DNA from: an uncultured Clostridia bacterium
GTDB lineage: Bacteria; Bacillota; Clostridia; Oscillospirales; CAG-272
Length of the DNA stretch: 23,112 nucleotides
Assembly: GCA_904501865.1 (NCBI GenBank)
Contig: CAJGCF010000016.1
Location: 1-23,112, forward strand
Reading direction: 5' to 3'
Notes under the pieces: generated by a model
Database searches by the model: none
Told to the model about the DNA's origin: nothing
What the model saw: only the letters and a program-made list of their open reading frames with translations
Program-made: the position numbers and the translations under genes
Shown here: positions 1 through 7,296 of the stretch, in pieces
Layout: each line of letters starts with the position of its first letter
How positions within the stretch are numbered: the stretch's first letter is position 1

Positions 1-828
1 AATATTCTTGTCGTCTGTATCGAGGGCGTTCATAACGTCTGCCTCGCAGAATGCAAATATCTTGTCAAACATATCGTGGTCAAGCTCGCAGGAGGGGTAC
101 TCGAACTTGGGCTTACCGATCTCGTCAACGATAGCGCCGATGAAGTCGAGAAGCTCGCCGATCTCCTTGTGCGCGAGCATGATAGCGTCGTACATTACCT
201 TATCGTCTACCTCGTTAGCGCCTGCCTCGATCATAACCACCTTTTCCTTGGAGGAAGCCACGGTGAGCTGGAGATCGCTGATCTTCTGCTGCTCTGTGGT
301 GGGGTTGATGATGTACTCGCCGTCAATAAGACCTACGTGAACGCCGCCGATAGGGCCGTTCCACGGAATGTCGGATATAGCGAGAGCGGTGGACGCGCCT
401 ATCATTGCCGCAACCTCGGGAGCGCAGTCGGGATCTACCGACATAACCGTGAGGGTGAGGGCAACGTCGTTACGGAGATCCTTGGGGAACAAGGGTCTGA
501 TAGGACGGTCGATAACGCGGCTTGTAAGCACTGCTTTTTCAGAGGGCTTACCCTCGCGCTTGAGGTAACCGCCGGGAATCTTTCCTGCGGCGTACATTCT
601 CTCATCAAAATCGACGGAGAGGGGAAGAAAATCTATGCCGTCACGGGGCTTTTCGGAAGCCGTCGCGCAGCAGAGGACTGCGGTCTCGCCGTATCTTACG
701 AGAACCGAGCCGTTTGCAAGACCCGCCATCTTACCCGTCTCTATAACGAGGGGACGGCCCGCAAGCGTGTACTTGAAGGTCTTGAAGTTTTTGAATTCCA
801 TCTTTGAACTGATAATAGTTGTGGACAT
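1..828 (-). CDS. pnp: Polyribonucleotide nucleotidyltransferase (PNPase), N-terminal part, truncated by the window edge
   Basis: This minus-strand gene begins at the ATG at 828-826 and stays open for 276 codons to position 1, so only the amino-terminal part is visible. PNPase is a trimeric, phosphate-dependent 3'-5' exoribonuclease of the RNA degradation machinery. The translation carries the start of the first RNase PH domain: AGRPLVIETGKMAGLANGSV near residue 20, then DFLPLSVDFDERMYAAGKIP and RPIRPLFP, all hallmarks of the family. A GGAGG Shine-Dalgarno lies 8 nt upstream of the chosen ATG; an internal Met (residue 10) is a less likely start. The gene follows rpsO, the usual bacterial rpsO-pnp order, across a ~300-nt structured gap. 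Identity is very secure; the C-terminal KH and S1 domains lie outside the window. Confidence 0.96.
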   Translation of the reverse strand, partial: MSTTIISSKMEFKNFKTFKYTLAGRPLVIETGKMAGLANGSVLVRYGETAVLCCATASEKPRDGIDFLPLSVDFDERMYAAGKIPGGYLKREGKPSEKAVLTSRVIDRPIRPLFPKDLRNDVALTLTVMSVDPDCAPEVAAMIGASTALAISDIPWNGPIGGVHVGLIDGEYIINPTTEQQKISDLQLTVASSKEKVVMIEAGANEVDDKVMYDAIMLAHKEIGELLDFIGAIVDEIGKPKFEYPSCELDHDMFDKIFAFCEADVMNALDTDDKNI

Positions 829-861
829 TTTTTGATCCTCCGTTTTTGAATTTTATATTTT

Positions 862-976
862 CACACGGAGCTTTAGCACTTAAATACGCGTCCGAGGCGG
901 CGCGGAGAGCTTGTCCGCGGCACCTTGATAATGAGTATTCCTCGGGATCATATTTAAGTTCTAAATCCCTCGTGTG
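862..976 (-). promoter_or_regulatory. Long three-tier hairpin in the pnp 5' leader
   Basis: Directly upstream of pnp, 862-886 and 951-976 are near-perfect reverse complements (about 25 bp with a few mismatches and one bulge). Inside them, 892-897 pairs with 940-945 (CCGAGG/CCTCGG), and 901-906 pairs with 914-919 (CGCGGA/TCCGCG). The RNA from the pnp strand would therefore fold into one long rod ending about 35 nt before the start codon. In Escherichia coli the pnp leader is a long double-stranded stem cut by RNase III and then degraded by PNPase, which gives autoregulation. A similar role here is inferred from position and shape only. The alternative is an mRNA processing or stability element. 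Confidence 0.7.
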
Positions 977-1086
977 ACAGTGACTTTTTTTGACCAAAAA
1001 CCGCAAATTCAAGGAATTTTCCCCCGCAAAAATCCTTGTATATTTGCCGTTTTTGCCTAAAACAAATAGCTTTAAGCAGGAAGAAG

Positions 1087-1116
1087 CGGAGTGACAGGGA
1101 TAGCCGTACCACTCCG
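1087..1116 (-). promoter_or_regulatory. Small hairpin just after rpsO
   Basis: CGGAGTG (1087-1093) and CACTCCG (1110-1116) form a 7-bp stem with a 16-nt loop, 15 nt after the rpsO stop codon. There is no clear U-tract on the minus-strand side, so it is more likely an mRNA-stabilising or processing hairpin between rpsO and pnp than a full terminator. A leaky terminator, like the one between these genes in some bacteria, cannot be excluded. Confidence 0.4.
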
Positions 1117-1130
1117 TTTCCTATACAGTA

Positions 1131-1394
1131 TTACTTTCTCAAGCCGAGCTTTTCAACGATAGCTCTGTATCTGTTGATGTCTACCTTCTGGAGATAGTTG
1201 AGAAGATTTCTTCTGTGACCAACCATCTTGAAAAGGCCGCGACGGCTGTGGTTGTCCTTGTGGTTGCCCTTAAGGTGCTCGGTAAGGTTAGCTATTCTGT
1301 AGGTAAGGATAGCTATCTGTACCTCGGGAGAACCTGTGTCACCCTCGTGAGTTGCATACTGTTCGATAATTGCCTGTTTTTCTTGTGCTGTCAT
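1131..1394 (-). CDS. rpsO: 30S ribosomal protein S15
   Basis: This 87-residue protein is the usual length of S15, which binds 16S rRNA helices 20-22 in the central domain of the small subunit. Family hallmarks are TGSPEVQIA near residue 23, HLKGNHKDNHSRRGL near residue 42 and VGHRRNLLNYL near residue 58. The reading frame is open 13 codons further upstream, but the ATG at 1394-1392 (MTAQEKQ) is chosen because it matches the family amino terminus and has an AAAGGTG Shine-Dalgarno at proper spacing. The gene sits upstream of pnp, as in many bacteria, and is driven by the promoter at 1570-1598. Its ~170-nt leader may carry an S15 autoregulatory fold. Confidence 0.97.
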   Translation of the reverse strand: MTAQEKQAIIEQYATHEGDTGSPEVQIAILTYRIANLTEHLKGNHKDNHSRRGLFKMVGHRRNLLNYLQKVDINRYRAIVEKLGLRK

Positions 1395-1563
1395 TTTCGT
1401 ATTCACCTTTCGAAAATAAAAATTATTTTGCAATCACGGTCCACACCGCAGTCGGGGTGGTGAAAGTGCGCGGGGAAGGTCGGTTTTTCGGGGGAAAATC
1501 CGAGAGAAAGCCCCGTTTTTAATCGCATCAGATAATTCCGAGCAGCCGTGCCGCCGTTATGCA
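1395..1563 (-). promoter_or_regulatory. Structured rpsO leader, possible S15 autoregulatory site
   Basis: The predicted rpsO transcript has a leader of ~170 nt between the promoter and the start codon. On the minus strand it contains a CGGGG...CCCCG stem and a second hairpin (plus-strand 1440-1459) with a 7-position stem holding one mismatch and a 6-nt loop. S15 commonly represses its own translation by binding a structured leader, and several unrelated S15 leader folds are known. The function here is inferred from leader length and structure; I do not recognise a specific described class. Confidence 0.4.
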
Positions 1564-1569
1564 GGATAT

Positions 1570-1598
1570 ATTATAACACAAAGAATTGAATTTGTAAA
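1570..1598 (-). promoter_or_regulatory. rpsO promoter (housekeeping sigma type)
   Basis: On the minus strand TTTACA (1598-1593) is separated by exactly 17 nt from a perfect TATAAT (1575-1570). It faces rpsO and starts transcription near 1563. It is one of four well-formed promoters of this architecture in the window. Confidence 0.85.
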
Positions 1599-1647
1599 GA
1601 GGTTTGAGGGAATTTTTTGAAATTTTTTGTTTTTTATAATATAATGT

Positions 1648-1669
1648 AGTGACTTTGACCTTGGTCACT
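1648..1669 (-). terminator. Weak hairpin at the end of the permease pair
   Basis: AGTGAC (1648-1653) and GTCACT (1664-1669) form a short stem that includes the stop codon of the downstream permease gene at 1667-1665. It is followed on the minus strand by an AT-rich stretch rather than a clean U-tract, so termination is possible but weak. Confidence 0.3.
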
Positions 1670-2075
1670 TTTGAGACAAAGTGACATCGCTTTTTCGCCC
1701 TACTCCTCTTAACCTCGAAATCAAGGTATAGCTTCCCGAAAATATAAGCATTCCTCCAAATATCCTACGCACCAAAACGGGATTTATCACCGCTCCAACG
1801 TAAGTTCCCACAAGAGTTCCAATACAGGCAAAGATTGCCAACACCGCCACCATCCGCAAATTGAGCCTGCGGCGCAAAAGATGAAAGACAAGTGCCGCGC
1901 TCGCGGAAAAAACAAAGAAAAGCAGATTGAGCCCCCGAGCACTGTCAACGCCGAGCCCCTCGAATACAGTCAACCATATCATAAGCAAGCCTCCGCTACC
2001 CACTCCGAGTCCTGAGAGTATCGCGATGACAAGCGATACCAACGCGCTCCAGACCTTTGATATACCGTCAAGCAT
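1665..2075 (-). CDS. TauE/SafE-type (TSUP) permease, half-size, second of a pair
   Basis: A 136-residue hydrophobic protein with about four membrane segments. The glycine-rich stretch near residue 20 (LSGLGVGSGGLLMIWL) is the repeat signature of the TauE/SafE sulfite/sulfonate/sulfoacetate exporter superfamily. Full-length members have ~250 residues built from two such repeats; this protein is one repeat. It starts 9 nt after the stop of the neighbouring half-size gene and has an AGGAG Shine-Dalgarno, so the two are surely co-transcribed and probably form one heteromeric transporter. The tail (RLRGVGRKSDVTLSQK) is basic and cytoplasmic. The substrate cannot be told from the sequence. Confidence 0.8.
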   Translation of the reverse strand: MLDGISKVWSALVSLVIAILSGLGVGSGGLLMIWLTVFEGLGVDSARGLNLLFFVFSASAALVFHLLRRRLNLRMVAVLAIFACIGTLVGTYVGAVINPVLVRRIFGGMLIFSGSYTLISRLRGVGRKSDVTLSQK

Positions 2076-2084
2076 AGCTATCTC

Positions 2085-2459
2085 CTATCCGAACATCATT
2101 CTCGCGCCCGACCATATAACCAGAGCCGCGAAAATTATTTGAATCCAGTTGCTTTTTATTTTTGAGAGAAGGAGGCTGCCGATAGCTCCTCCCACCGCGG
2201 CGGGTATGGCAAAGAGCGCAAAGCCTGCCGTATCAAGCATTCCGCGTGAGGAATAAAGCAGGCAGGACAGAGCGCAGCCGGGTATCATAGATGCCTGCGA
2301 GTTTACGTAGACGTCACGCTTGTCGGGGAACTTGTCCGAGAAAAATCGGGACAGGGTGAGCGAGAGAAGTATGCCCCCTCCCGCGCCTATCAGTGAGTTC
2401 AAAAACCCCGATATAGCCGCCGTTACCGCTAAAAATATATTTTTAGTTTTTTGAGCCAT
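2085..2459 (-). CDS. TauE/SafE-type (TSUP) permease, half-size, first of a pair
   Basis: A 124-residue membrane protein with about three to four hydrophobic segments. The signature SGFLNSLIGAGGGILLSL near residues 17-34 is typical of the amino-terminal repeat of TauE/SafE permeases. The ATG at 2459 has a good AAGGAGAG Shine-Dalgarno. The protein stops after a single repeat, and the second half is supplied by the next gene in the same direction, with a proper stop, a spacer and a new ribosome site between them. The arrangement therefore looks like a genuine two-gene version, not a frameshift. Transport of a small anion, or of a sulfur or organic acid compound, is the family expectation only. 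Confidence 0.8.
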   Translation of the reverse strand: MAQKTKNIFLAVTAAISGFLNSLIGAGGGILLSLTLSRFFSDKFPDKRDVYVNSQASMIPGCALSCLLYSSRGMLDTAGFALFAIPAAVGGAIGSLLLSKIKSNWIQIIFAALVIWSGARMMFG

Positions 2460-2508
2460 TTTTTTGCCCTCTCCTTTGGGAAAATTGCAAAAACCACGTC
2501 GAAATCTC

Positions 2509-2537
2509 TTTACAAATTAAGATATATATGTTATAAT
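2509..2537 (+). promoter_or_regulatory. Promoter of the ftsK/spoIIIE gene
   Basis: TTTACA (2509-2514), 17 nt, then a perfect TATAAT (2532-2537). Transcription would start near 2544, giving a leader of ~200 nt before the predicted start codon. Confidence 0.8.
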
Positions 2538-2676
2538 ACTATATGATTGTGCGAATAACGGTTTTTGCGTATTTTAAGTTTGCCCCGAAATTTTCAAAAA
2601 ATGTATTTCGGTACTCACATAATGATAAAAACGCGAATTATTTTTACATAAACAGGAAATCAACTTGTTCACGCGA

Positions 2677-2727
2677 GAATTTTGCTTAGCAAAATTCATC
2701 AACAATATCTGTGCCGCCATGGGCGGC
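2677..2727 (+). promoter_or_regulatory. Two hairpins in the ftsK/spoIIIE leader
   Basis: GAATTTTGC/GCAAAATTC (2677-2685 with 2689-2697) forms a perfect 9-bp stem with a 3-nt loop. GCCGCC/GGCGGC (2713-2718 with 2722-2727) forms a 6-bp GC stem with a 3-nt loop, ending 6 nt before the GGAG Shine-Dalgarno. They could tune translation initiation; no known riboswitch is recognised. Confidence 0.45.
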
Positions 2728-2741
2728 GGAATGGAGTCAAA

Positions 2742-5579
2742 ATGGTGGAAGATAAGACCAAAAAGAAAAATCAGAACAACTCAAAGGAGAACCGGGACAG
2801 TGCGAAAAATGACAAAAAGGGAAGGCGCTCCTTTGCCTACCATTTTCTACCCTATATTTTCGCCGTTATCGCGTTGTTTTTATTGCTCTGCTTTATTAGC
2901 AACGCTATTTGCAATCCTCACAACAAGCTTGCGGGAGGAGACGAGAGCGAGCACGCGCTCGGCGTGGTTGGATTCTGGATATGTCAGGTGCTTTTCGGCA
3001 TATTCGGCCCGTCTGCGTATGCCATACCCGTGATACTTTTCTGCTTCGTTATATTCTGGAAGAATTATAACCGCAGAGAATTTGTGGCTATAAATTCGGT
3101 AATAGCGATAATAACCGCGATAGTTATGTCCTCGCTCATACACGTCTTCACTCACATGGGTGACGGTGTGGAGGCGTTTTCAAGTGACGTTCCTCAGCTC
3201 TTTGAGGAGGGCGCGCAGATGATAGGCGGCGGCTTTATGGGCGGTATATTCAGCTATGCGCTCACCGCGATACTCAATATCGGCGGTTGTATATTCGTGC
3301 TCGTGGCGATACTTATACCTATGGTTATGTTCCTGCTTGGAACGACACCCGTTGAGGTTGCTTCGCGCATATTGAAGATCGTAAAAGCAAAGATGGCGGA
3401 GCATGCCGAGCTCGCCAAGGAAAAGCGCGAGGAAAAGGCAGAGACGGAGAAGGAAAAGCGCGAGGAGGAGAGACTCGAGCGCGCGGCGATACGCGAGGAA
3501 GAAAAGCTTGAAAGAGCGGCGATACGCGAGGAAGAAAAGCTTGAAAGAGCCGCTCTGCGCGAGGCGGAGAGGCTTGAGAGAGAGGCCGCAAGAGAAGCGG
3601 CAAAGGCTCAAAGGGAGGCGGCGAAAAACGCACGTGCTGATGCCGAAGGACAGGAGAGCGGTTGCGTTATAAATCTGCCGAGCTTTGACGAGCCTGACGA
3701 TTCGGGCGAAAAGCTCACACTCAACGCATTCTCAAGTGATGAAAGAAAACATTTTGATTCCATAAAGCTCAAGAGAGATGAAAACGACGATGACGGCGAG
3801 ACCGACGTGGACGAGGAGGGTGCGGCCCTTGTGTTCCCGAGAGACGAAGAGGTCGAGGACAGCACCGTTGTGTTCGTAAATCCTGCCGATAAGAGCCGTA
3901 AGGCGCGCGGCTCGAGTGTTATCGAGGATATGGCAAATGAGATATTCGACGAATCCTCCGATGAGGAGGGGGACGACGCGACCTTCAAGCCTCTCGTTCA
4001 GGACAAAGGAATAAAGAGCGCGCGTCAGTTTGAGGCGGAGAACGAAAAGAAGGAGAACGAGTATTTTATAGGGGACAAGCCTCCCGTGAAGATGCCCCCT
4101 CCCGAGTATAAATTTCCCTCGACGGACCTGCTTGAGATGGGAAGCTCTCGCTATTCAAACGACCCCCAGGAGATAGAGAAGAATGCCGAGATACTTCGCG
4201 AGGTGCTTCAGGATTTTCGCATAAACGTAAAGGAGATATCCTGTTCCTGCGGCCCTACTATAACACGGTATGAGATAAAGCCCGAGGCGGGTGTCAGAGT
4301 CCGTCAGATAGCAAATCTCGTAGACGATATATCCTTGGCCCTTGCCAAATCGGGAGTGCGTATAGAAGCACCCATACCGGGCAAGGCGGCAGTGGGTATC
4401 GAGGTGCCCAACGACAACAAGAGCGCGGTCAAGCTCCGTAACCTTATAGAATCCCCCGAATTTACGGGACACAAGAGCCCCATAGCCGCCTGCCTTGGAG
4501 CAGACGTTTCGGGTAAGCCCGTCATATTCGACATTGAGAAGATGCCTCACCTGCTCGTCGCGGGTACTACGGGCTCGGGTAAGTCCGTGTGCATCAACTC
4601 TATACTTATGAGTATCCTTTATCACGCAAAGCCTCACGAGGTCAAGCTCCTGCTCATCGACCCCAAAAAAGTCGAGTTCAAGGTATATAAGGATATCCCC
4701 CATCTGTGCTGCCGTATAGTAAGCGACCCCAAGAAAGCGGCGGGCGCGCTCAATACCGCGGTCAACGAGATGGAAAAGAGATTTGAGCTTATCGAGGAGG
4801 TAGGAGTCCGCAATATCACGGGCTACAACGAGATAACCAAAAACGACCCCGACAAGCCATATATGCCCAGAATGGTCATTATCATAGACGAGTTTGCAGA
4901 CCTTATGATGACGGCTAAGGAGGAGGTCGAGACCGCGGTCGTGCGTATTGCCCAGAAGGCGAGAGCCGCGGGAATACACCTGATAATCGGTACTCAGCGT
5001 CCCTCTGTTGACGTTATCACGGGACTTATCAAGGCAAATATCCCTTCAAGAATAGCATTTACAGTTATGTCGGGTATAGACTCGAGGACAATACTTGACA
5101 CCGTCGGAGCTGAGAAGCTCTGCGGTCGCGGAGATATGCTCTACGCTCCTGTCGGCGCGCAAAAGCCTCAGAGAGTTCAGGGCACGTTCGTCAGCGACGA
5201 GGAGGTCGAGAGAGTGGCTACCTTTGTCAGAGAGAACAACCCGAGGGTTATATACGACCAAGAATTCGAGACGTCCATAGATATCGAGGCGGCTCGCTGC
5301 GGCAACGAGCCCGAAAGGTCGGGCGGCGGAGCGGTATCGGGCGGCTCGGGTGACGAGGACGCTAAATTCTGGGACGCGGTAGACCTTGCTATCGACGCGG
5401 GTAAGATATCCACGTCCTTGCTCCAGAGAAGGCTTGAGGTCGGCTACGGTAGAGCGGCAAAGATAATCGACCGTATGGAAGAGATGGGCTTTGTCAGCGC
5501 TCCCGACGGCAACAAACCGAGAAAAATACTCATCTCCCGAGAGGAATTTGAGGAGAGAAGAATGAATGAGGGCGAATAA
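2742..5579 (+). CDS. spoIIIE: DNA translocase FtsK/SpoIIIE
   Basis: A membrane-anchored hexameric ATPase that pumps double-stranded DNA through a closing septum. In sporulating bacteria SpoIIIE moves the chromosome into the forespore. The protein (945 residues from the ATG at 2742, GGAG 5 nt upstream) has a Lys-rich start, about four membrane segments in residues 28-205, and a long charged coiled coil (~residues 215-305) with four 11-residue repeats. An acidic linker follows, then the motor: Walker A GTTGSGKS at 608-615 and Walker B MVIIIDEFAD at 711-720. A C-terminal gamma winged helix (~870-935) reads DNA orientation sequences. The frame stays open 20 codons upstream to 2682, but that stretch lies over the leader hairpins and does not look coding. 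Whether this copy serves division, sporulation or both cannot be decided here. Confidence 0.95.
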   Translation: MVEDKTKKKNQNNSKENRDSAKNDKKGRRSFAYHFLPYIFAVIALFLLLCFISNAICNPHNKLAGGDESEHALGVVGFWICQVLFGIFGPSAYAIPVILFCFVIFWKNYNRREFVAINSVIAIITAIVMSSLIHVFTHMGDGVEAFSSDVPQLFEEGAQMIGGGFMGGIFSYALTAILNIGGCIFVLVAILIPMVMFLLGTTPVEVASRILKIVKAKMAEHAELAKEKREEKAETEKEKREEERLERAAIREEEKLERAAIREEEKLERAALREAERLEREAAREAAKAQREAAKNARADAEGQESGCVINLPSFDEPDDSGEKLTLNAFSSDERKHFDSIKLKRDENDDDGETDVDEEGAALVFPRDEEVEDSTVVFVNPADKSRKARGSSVIEDMANEIFDESSDEEGDDATFKPLVQDKGIKSARQFEAENEKKENEYFIGDKPPVKMPPPEYKFPSTDLLEMGSSRYSNDPQEIEKNAEILREVLQDFRINVKEISCSCGPTITRYEIKPEAGVRVRQIANLVDDISLALAKSGVRIEAPIPGKAAVGIEVPNDNKSAVKLRNLIESPEFTGHKSPIAACLGADVSGKPVIFDIEKMPHLLVAGTTGSGKSVCINSILMSILYHAKPHEVKLLLIDPKKVEFKVYKDIPHLCCRIVSDPKKAAGALNTAVNEMEKRFELIEEVGVRNITGYNEITKNDPDKPYMPRMVIIIDEFADLMMTAKEEVETAVVRIAQKARAAGIHLIIGTQRPSVDVITGLIKANIPSRIAFTVMSGIDSRTILDTVGAEKLCGRGDMLYAPVGAQKPQRVQGTFVSDEEVERVATFVRENNPRVIYDQEFETSIDIEAARCGNEPERSGGGAVSGGSGDEDAKFWDAVDLAIDAGKISTSLLQRRLEVGYGRAAKIIDRMEEMGFVSAPDGNKPRKILISREEFEERRMNEGE
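3474..3605 (+). repeat. 33-bp tandem repeats encoding an 11-residue coiled-coil unit
   Basis: Four in-frame units of the form LERAAIREEEK lie head to tail inside the FtsK/SpoIIIE linker. Two adjacent 33-bp copies, 3483-3515 and 3516-3548, are identical at the DNA level; the flanking units are diverged. The exact identity points to a recent slippage or unequal-exchange duplication, so copy number may vary between strains. Confidence 0.9.
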
Positions 5580-5590
5580 CGCCGTACAGA

Positions 5591-5610
5591 TAGCCCTCCA
5601 CGGAGGGCTA
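5591..5610 (+). promoter_or_regulatory. Perfect intergenic hairpin after ftsK/spoIIIE
   Basis: TAGCCCTCC (5591-5599) is followed after 2 nt by its exact complement (5602-5610). There is no U-tract right after it, and the Shine-Dalgarno of the next gene begins ~16 nt later. It may be a weak terminator or an mRNA 3'-end stabiliser. Confidence 0.5.
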
Positions 5611-5638
5611 TACTTGAATTTGTAAAGGAGGACGCGTT

Positions 5639-6448
5639 ATGTATCCATATCCCGTGTTTTTGGGACTTACAATATACGACCTACTCTTGTGCTTGGGTAT
5701 AGTGCTTTGCTTTGTCCTCTTCGGTCATTTTGCGGATAAATACAGAATAAAAAGAAGTATACAGAATTTTGCCATTATGTGCGGTGTGGCGGCAGTCGTT
5801 CTGGGATACGGCTCGGCGGTGCTCTTTCAGGCGTTTTACAATATAGGGACACTTGGCAGGTTTGAGATAACCGAGAGCACGGGTGCTACCTTTTACGGAG
5901 GTCTTATCGGCGGTGTGGCAGTGTTTTTGGCTCTGTATTTTGGGCTTGGAACTTTGCGCCGCGACAAGCGAGAGCTTGCCCCCGCGTTTTTCCCCATAGC
6001 CAACTGCGCGGTGTCGGGAATAGCCTTGGCGCACTCGCTTGGACGTATAGGCTGTCTTACGTCGGGCTGCTGCCACGGAGATTTGACTGACGCGTGGTAC
6101 GGCATAGAGATGCACGGAAATTTCGGATTTGCTAAATACGTTCCCGTTCAGCTCTTTGAGGCGATATTTCTCGCCGCGCTCTTTGTCTGTCTTGTTTTGC
6201 GGGCAAGAGCCAAAAAGGGCTACGTTCTGCCTATATATCTTATAGCGTATGGCGTATGGAGATTTTTTGCCGAGTTTTTGCGTAGAGATTATAGGGGAAC
6301 CACGATAGTGTCCTATCTCAGTCCCTCGCAGCTTACTGCGATAATTCTTGTTGGAGTGGGAGTGGGAGTTATATTCCTTGAGAGGTATCTGAATAAATAT
6401 TTTGCGAGCAGGGAAGTCAATGACTCGACGGAGGCTGTACACAAATGA
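5639..6448 (+). CDS. Divergent Lgt-family protein (prolipoprotein diacylglyceryl transferase-like)
   Basis: A 269-residue polytopic membrane protein. Lgt moves diacylglycerol from phosphatidylglycerol to the lipobox cysteine of prolipoproteins. Family landmarks appear in the right order: FYGGLIGG (85-92), AHSLGRIGC with Arg136 (131-139), VPVQLFE matching the HPxQLYE motif (168-174), RFFAEFLRRDYRG (208-220) and a final SPSQLTAI. The usual GNFxNGExYG segment after the Arg is replaced by GCLTSGCCHG, with two adjacent cysteines, so this is a sub-branch and may not be the cell's standard Lgt. AAAGGAGG lies 7 nt before the ATG. The stop overlaps the start of the next gene (ATGA), so the two are translationally coupled. 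Confidence 0.75.
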   Translation: MYPYPVFLGLTIYDLLLCLGIVLCFVLFGHFADKYRIKRSIQNFAIMCGVAAVVLGYGSAVLFQAFYNIGTLGRFEITESTGATFYGGLIGGVAVFLALYFGLGTLRRDKRELAPAFFPIANCAVSGIALAHSLGRIGCLTSGCCHGDLTDAWYGIEMHGNFGFAKYVPVQLFEAIFLAALFVCLVLRARAKKGYVLPIYLIAYGVWRFFAEFLRRDYRGTTIVSYLSPSQLTAIILVGVGVGVIFLERYLNKYFASREVNDSTEAVHK

Positions 6449-7281
6449 AAAGGCTGACTAAACGGCAGATATGTCTCGGCGTCGCGATAACGGGTATAGC
6501 TCTGCTTCTCCTCTACGAGCTTTTCGGTAAGCTTATGACGGTGGGAATGTCGGAGACGCTTGGATATCTTGTAGATATGACCGTCACGCGCTTTGTCGGC
6601 GGCGTGATATTCACGGCAATGCTTATAAATCTTGACTTTCGGGTGCTCAACCCTATAAAAAGACCGTTTTGGCGGTCGGTCCTGCTTTGTCTGCCTCCCC
6701 TTGCGGTTGCGATAAACAATTTTCCGTTTTCGCAGGTGATACGCGGTGGGGCGGTGATAGATTCACCGTGGTGGCTGATAGCGCTTTTGGCGCTCGAGTG
6801 CTTTGCGATAGGATTTTTTGAGGAGACAGCGTTTCGCGGAGTGGTATTTTTGGGAATACTCAAAAAGCGCCCCGCAAGCAAAAAGTGGACGTTCTGCTCT
6901 ATATTGCTCTCAAGCGCGGTGTTCGGGCTCATACATCTTATAAACCTTTACCACAGCTCGCCATTGGCGGTGATAATGCAGATAGGATATTCATTCCTTA
7001 TCGGCGCGATGTGCTCGGTGGTGCTTATGCGCACCGCTAATATATGGCTATGTGTAATTTTGCACGGACTTTTCAATTTCTGCGGAGCTGTCGTGCCCAC
7101 CTGCGGTTACGGCGAGCTTTGGGACACCTTTACCGTGGTCCTGACCGCATCAATCGCCGTTTTAGTGACGGTATATATGATATTTATCTTTTTTTCTGCC
7201 GACTCACGCATACTTGACGGCGTCCTCGGCAAAAAAATAAACGATGAAGATAATACGGAAAAAAATATCAAAAATATTTAA
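6445..7281 (+). CDS. CPBP (Rce1/Abi-type) intramembrane metalloprotease
   Basis: A 278-residue polytopic protein with the three CPBP motifs: EETAFRG (126-132, Glu126/Glu127/Arg131), FGLIH (160-164, His164) and HGLFN (207-211, His207/Asn211). In eukaryotic Rce1 these residues form the glutamate-type active site that trims CAAX proteins. Bacterial members serve in peptide maturation, bacteriocin immunity or unknown membrane proteolysis. The start overlaps the stop of the Lgt-like gene by 4 nt, suggesting a joint role in lipoprotein or membrane-peptide processing (inference). The carboxyl end is hydrophilic and charged. The substrate is unknown. Confidence 0.88.
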   Translation: MKRLTKRQICLGVAITGIALLLLYELFGKLMTVGMSETLGYLVDMTVTRFVGGVIFTAMLINLDFRVLNPIKRPFWRSVLLCLPPLAVAINNFPFSQVIRGGAVIDSPWWLIALLALECFAIGFFEETAFRGVVFLGILKKRPASKKWTFCSILLSSAVFGLIHLINLYHSSPLAVIMQIGYSFLIGAMCSVVLMRTANIWLCVILHGLFNFCGAVVPTCGYGELWDTFTVVLTASIAVLVTVYMIFIFFSADSRILDGVLGKKINDEDNTEKNIKNI

Positions 7282-7296
7282 ATCGGAGAATATATT

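Noticed and set aside
76..807. 243-codon plus-strand frame opposite pnp
   Set aside because: Antisense shadow of pnp, whose own translation shows clear PNPase motifs.
731..1012. 93-codon minus-strand frame across the pnp leader
   Set aside because: It overlaps the pnp start in another frame and is made largely of the leader inverted repeat; no ribosome site or protein-like composition.
4155..4979. 274-codon minus-strand frame inside the DNA translocase gene
   Set aside because: Antisense to the conserved motor domain including Walker A and B; no independent start signal.
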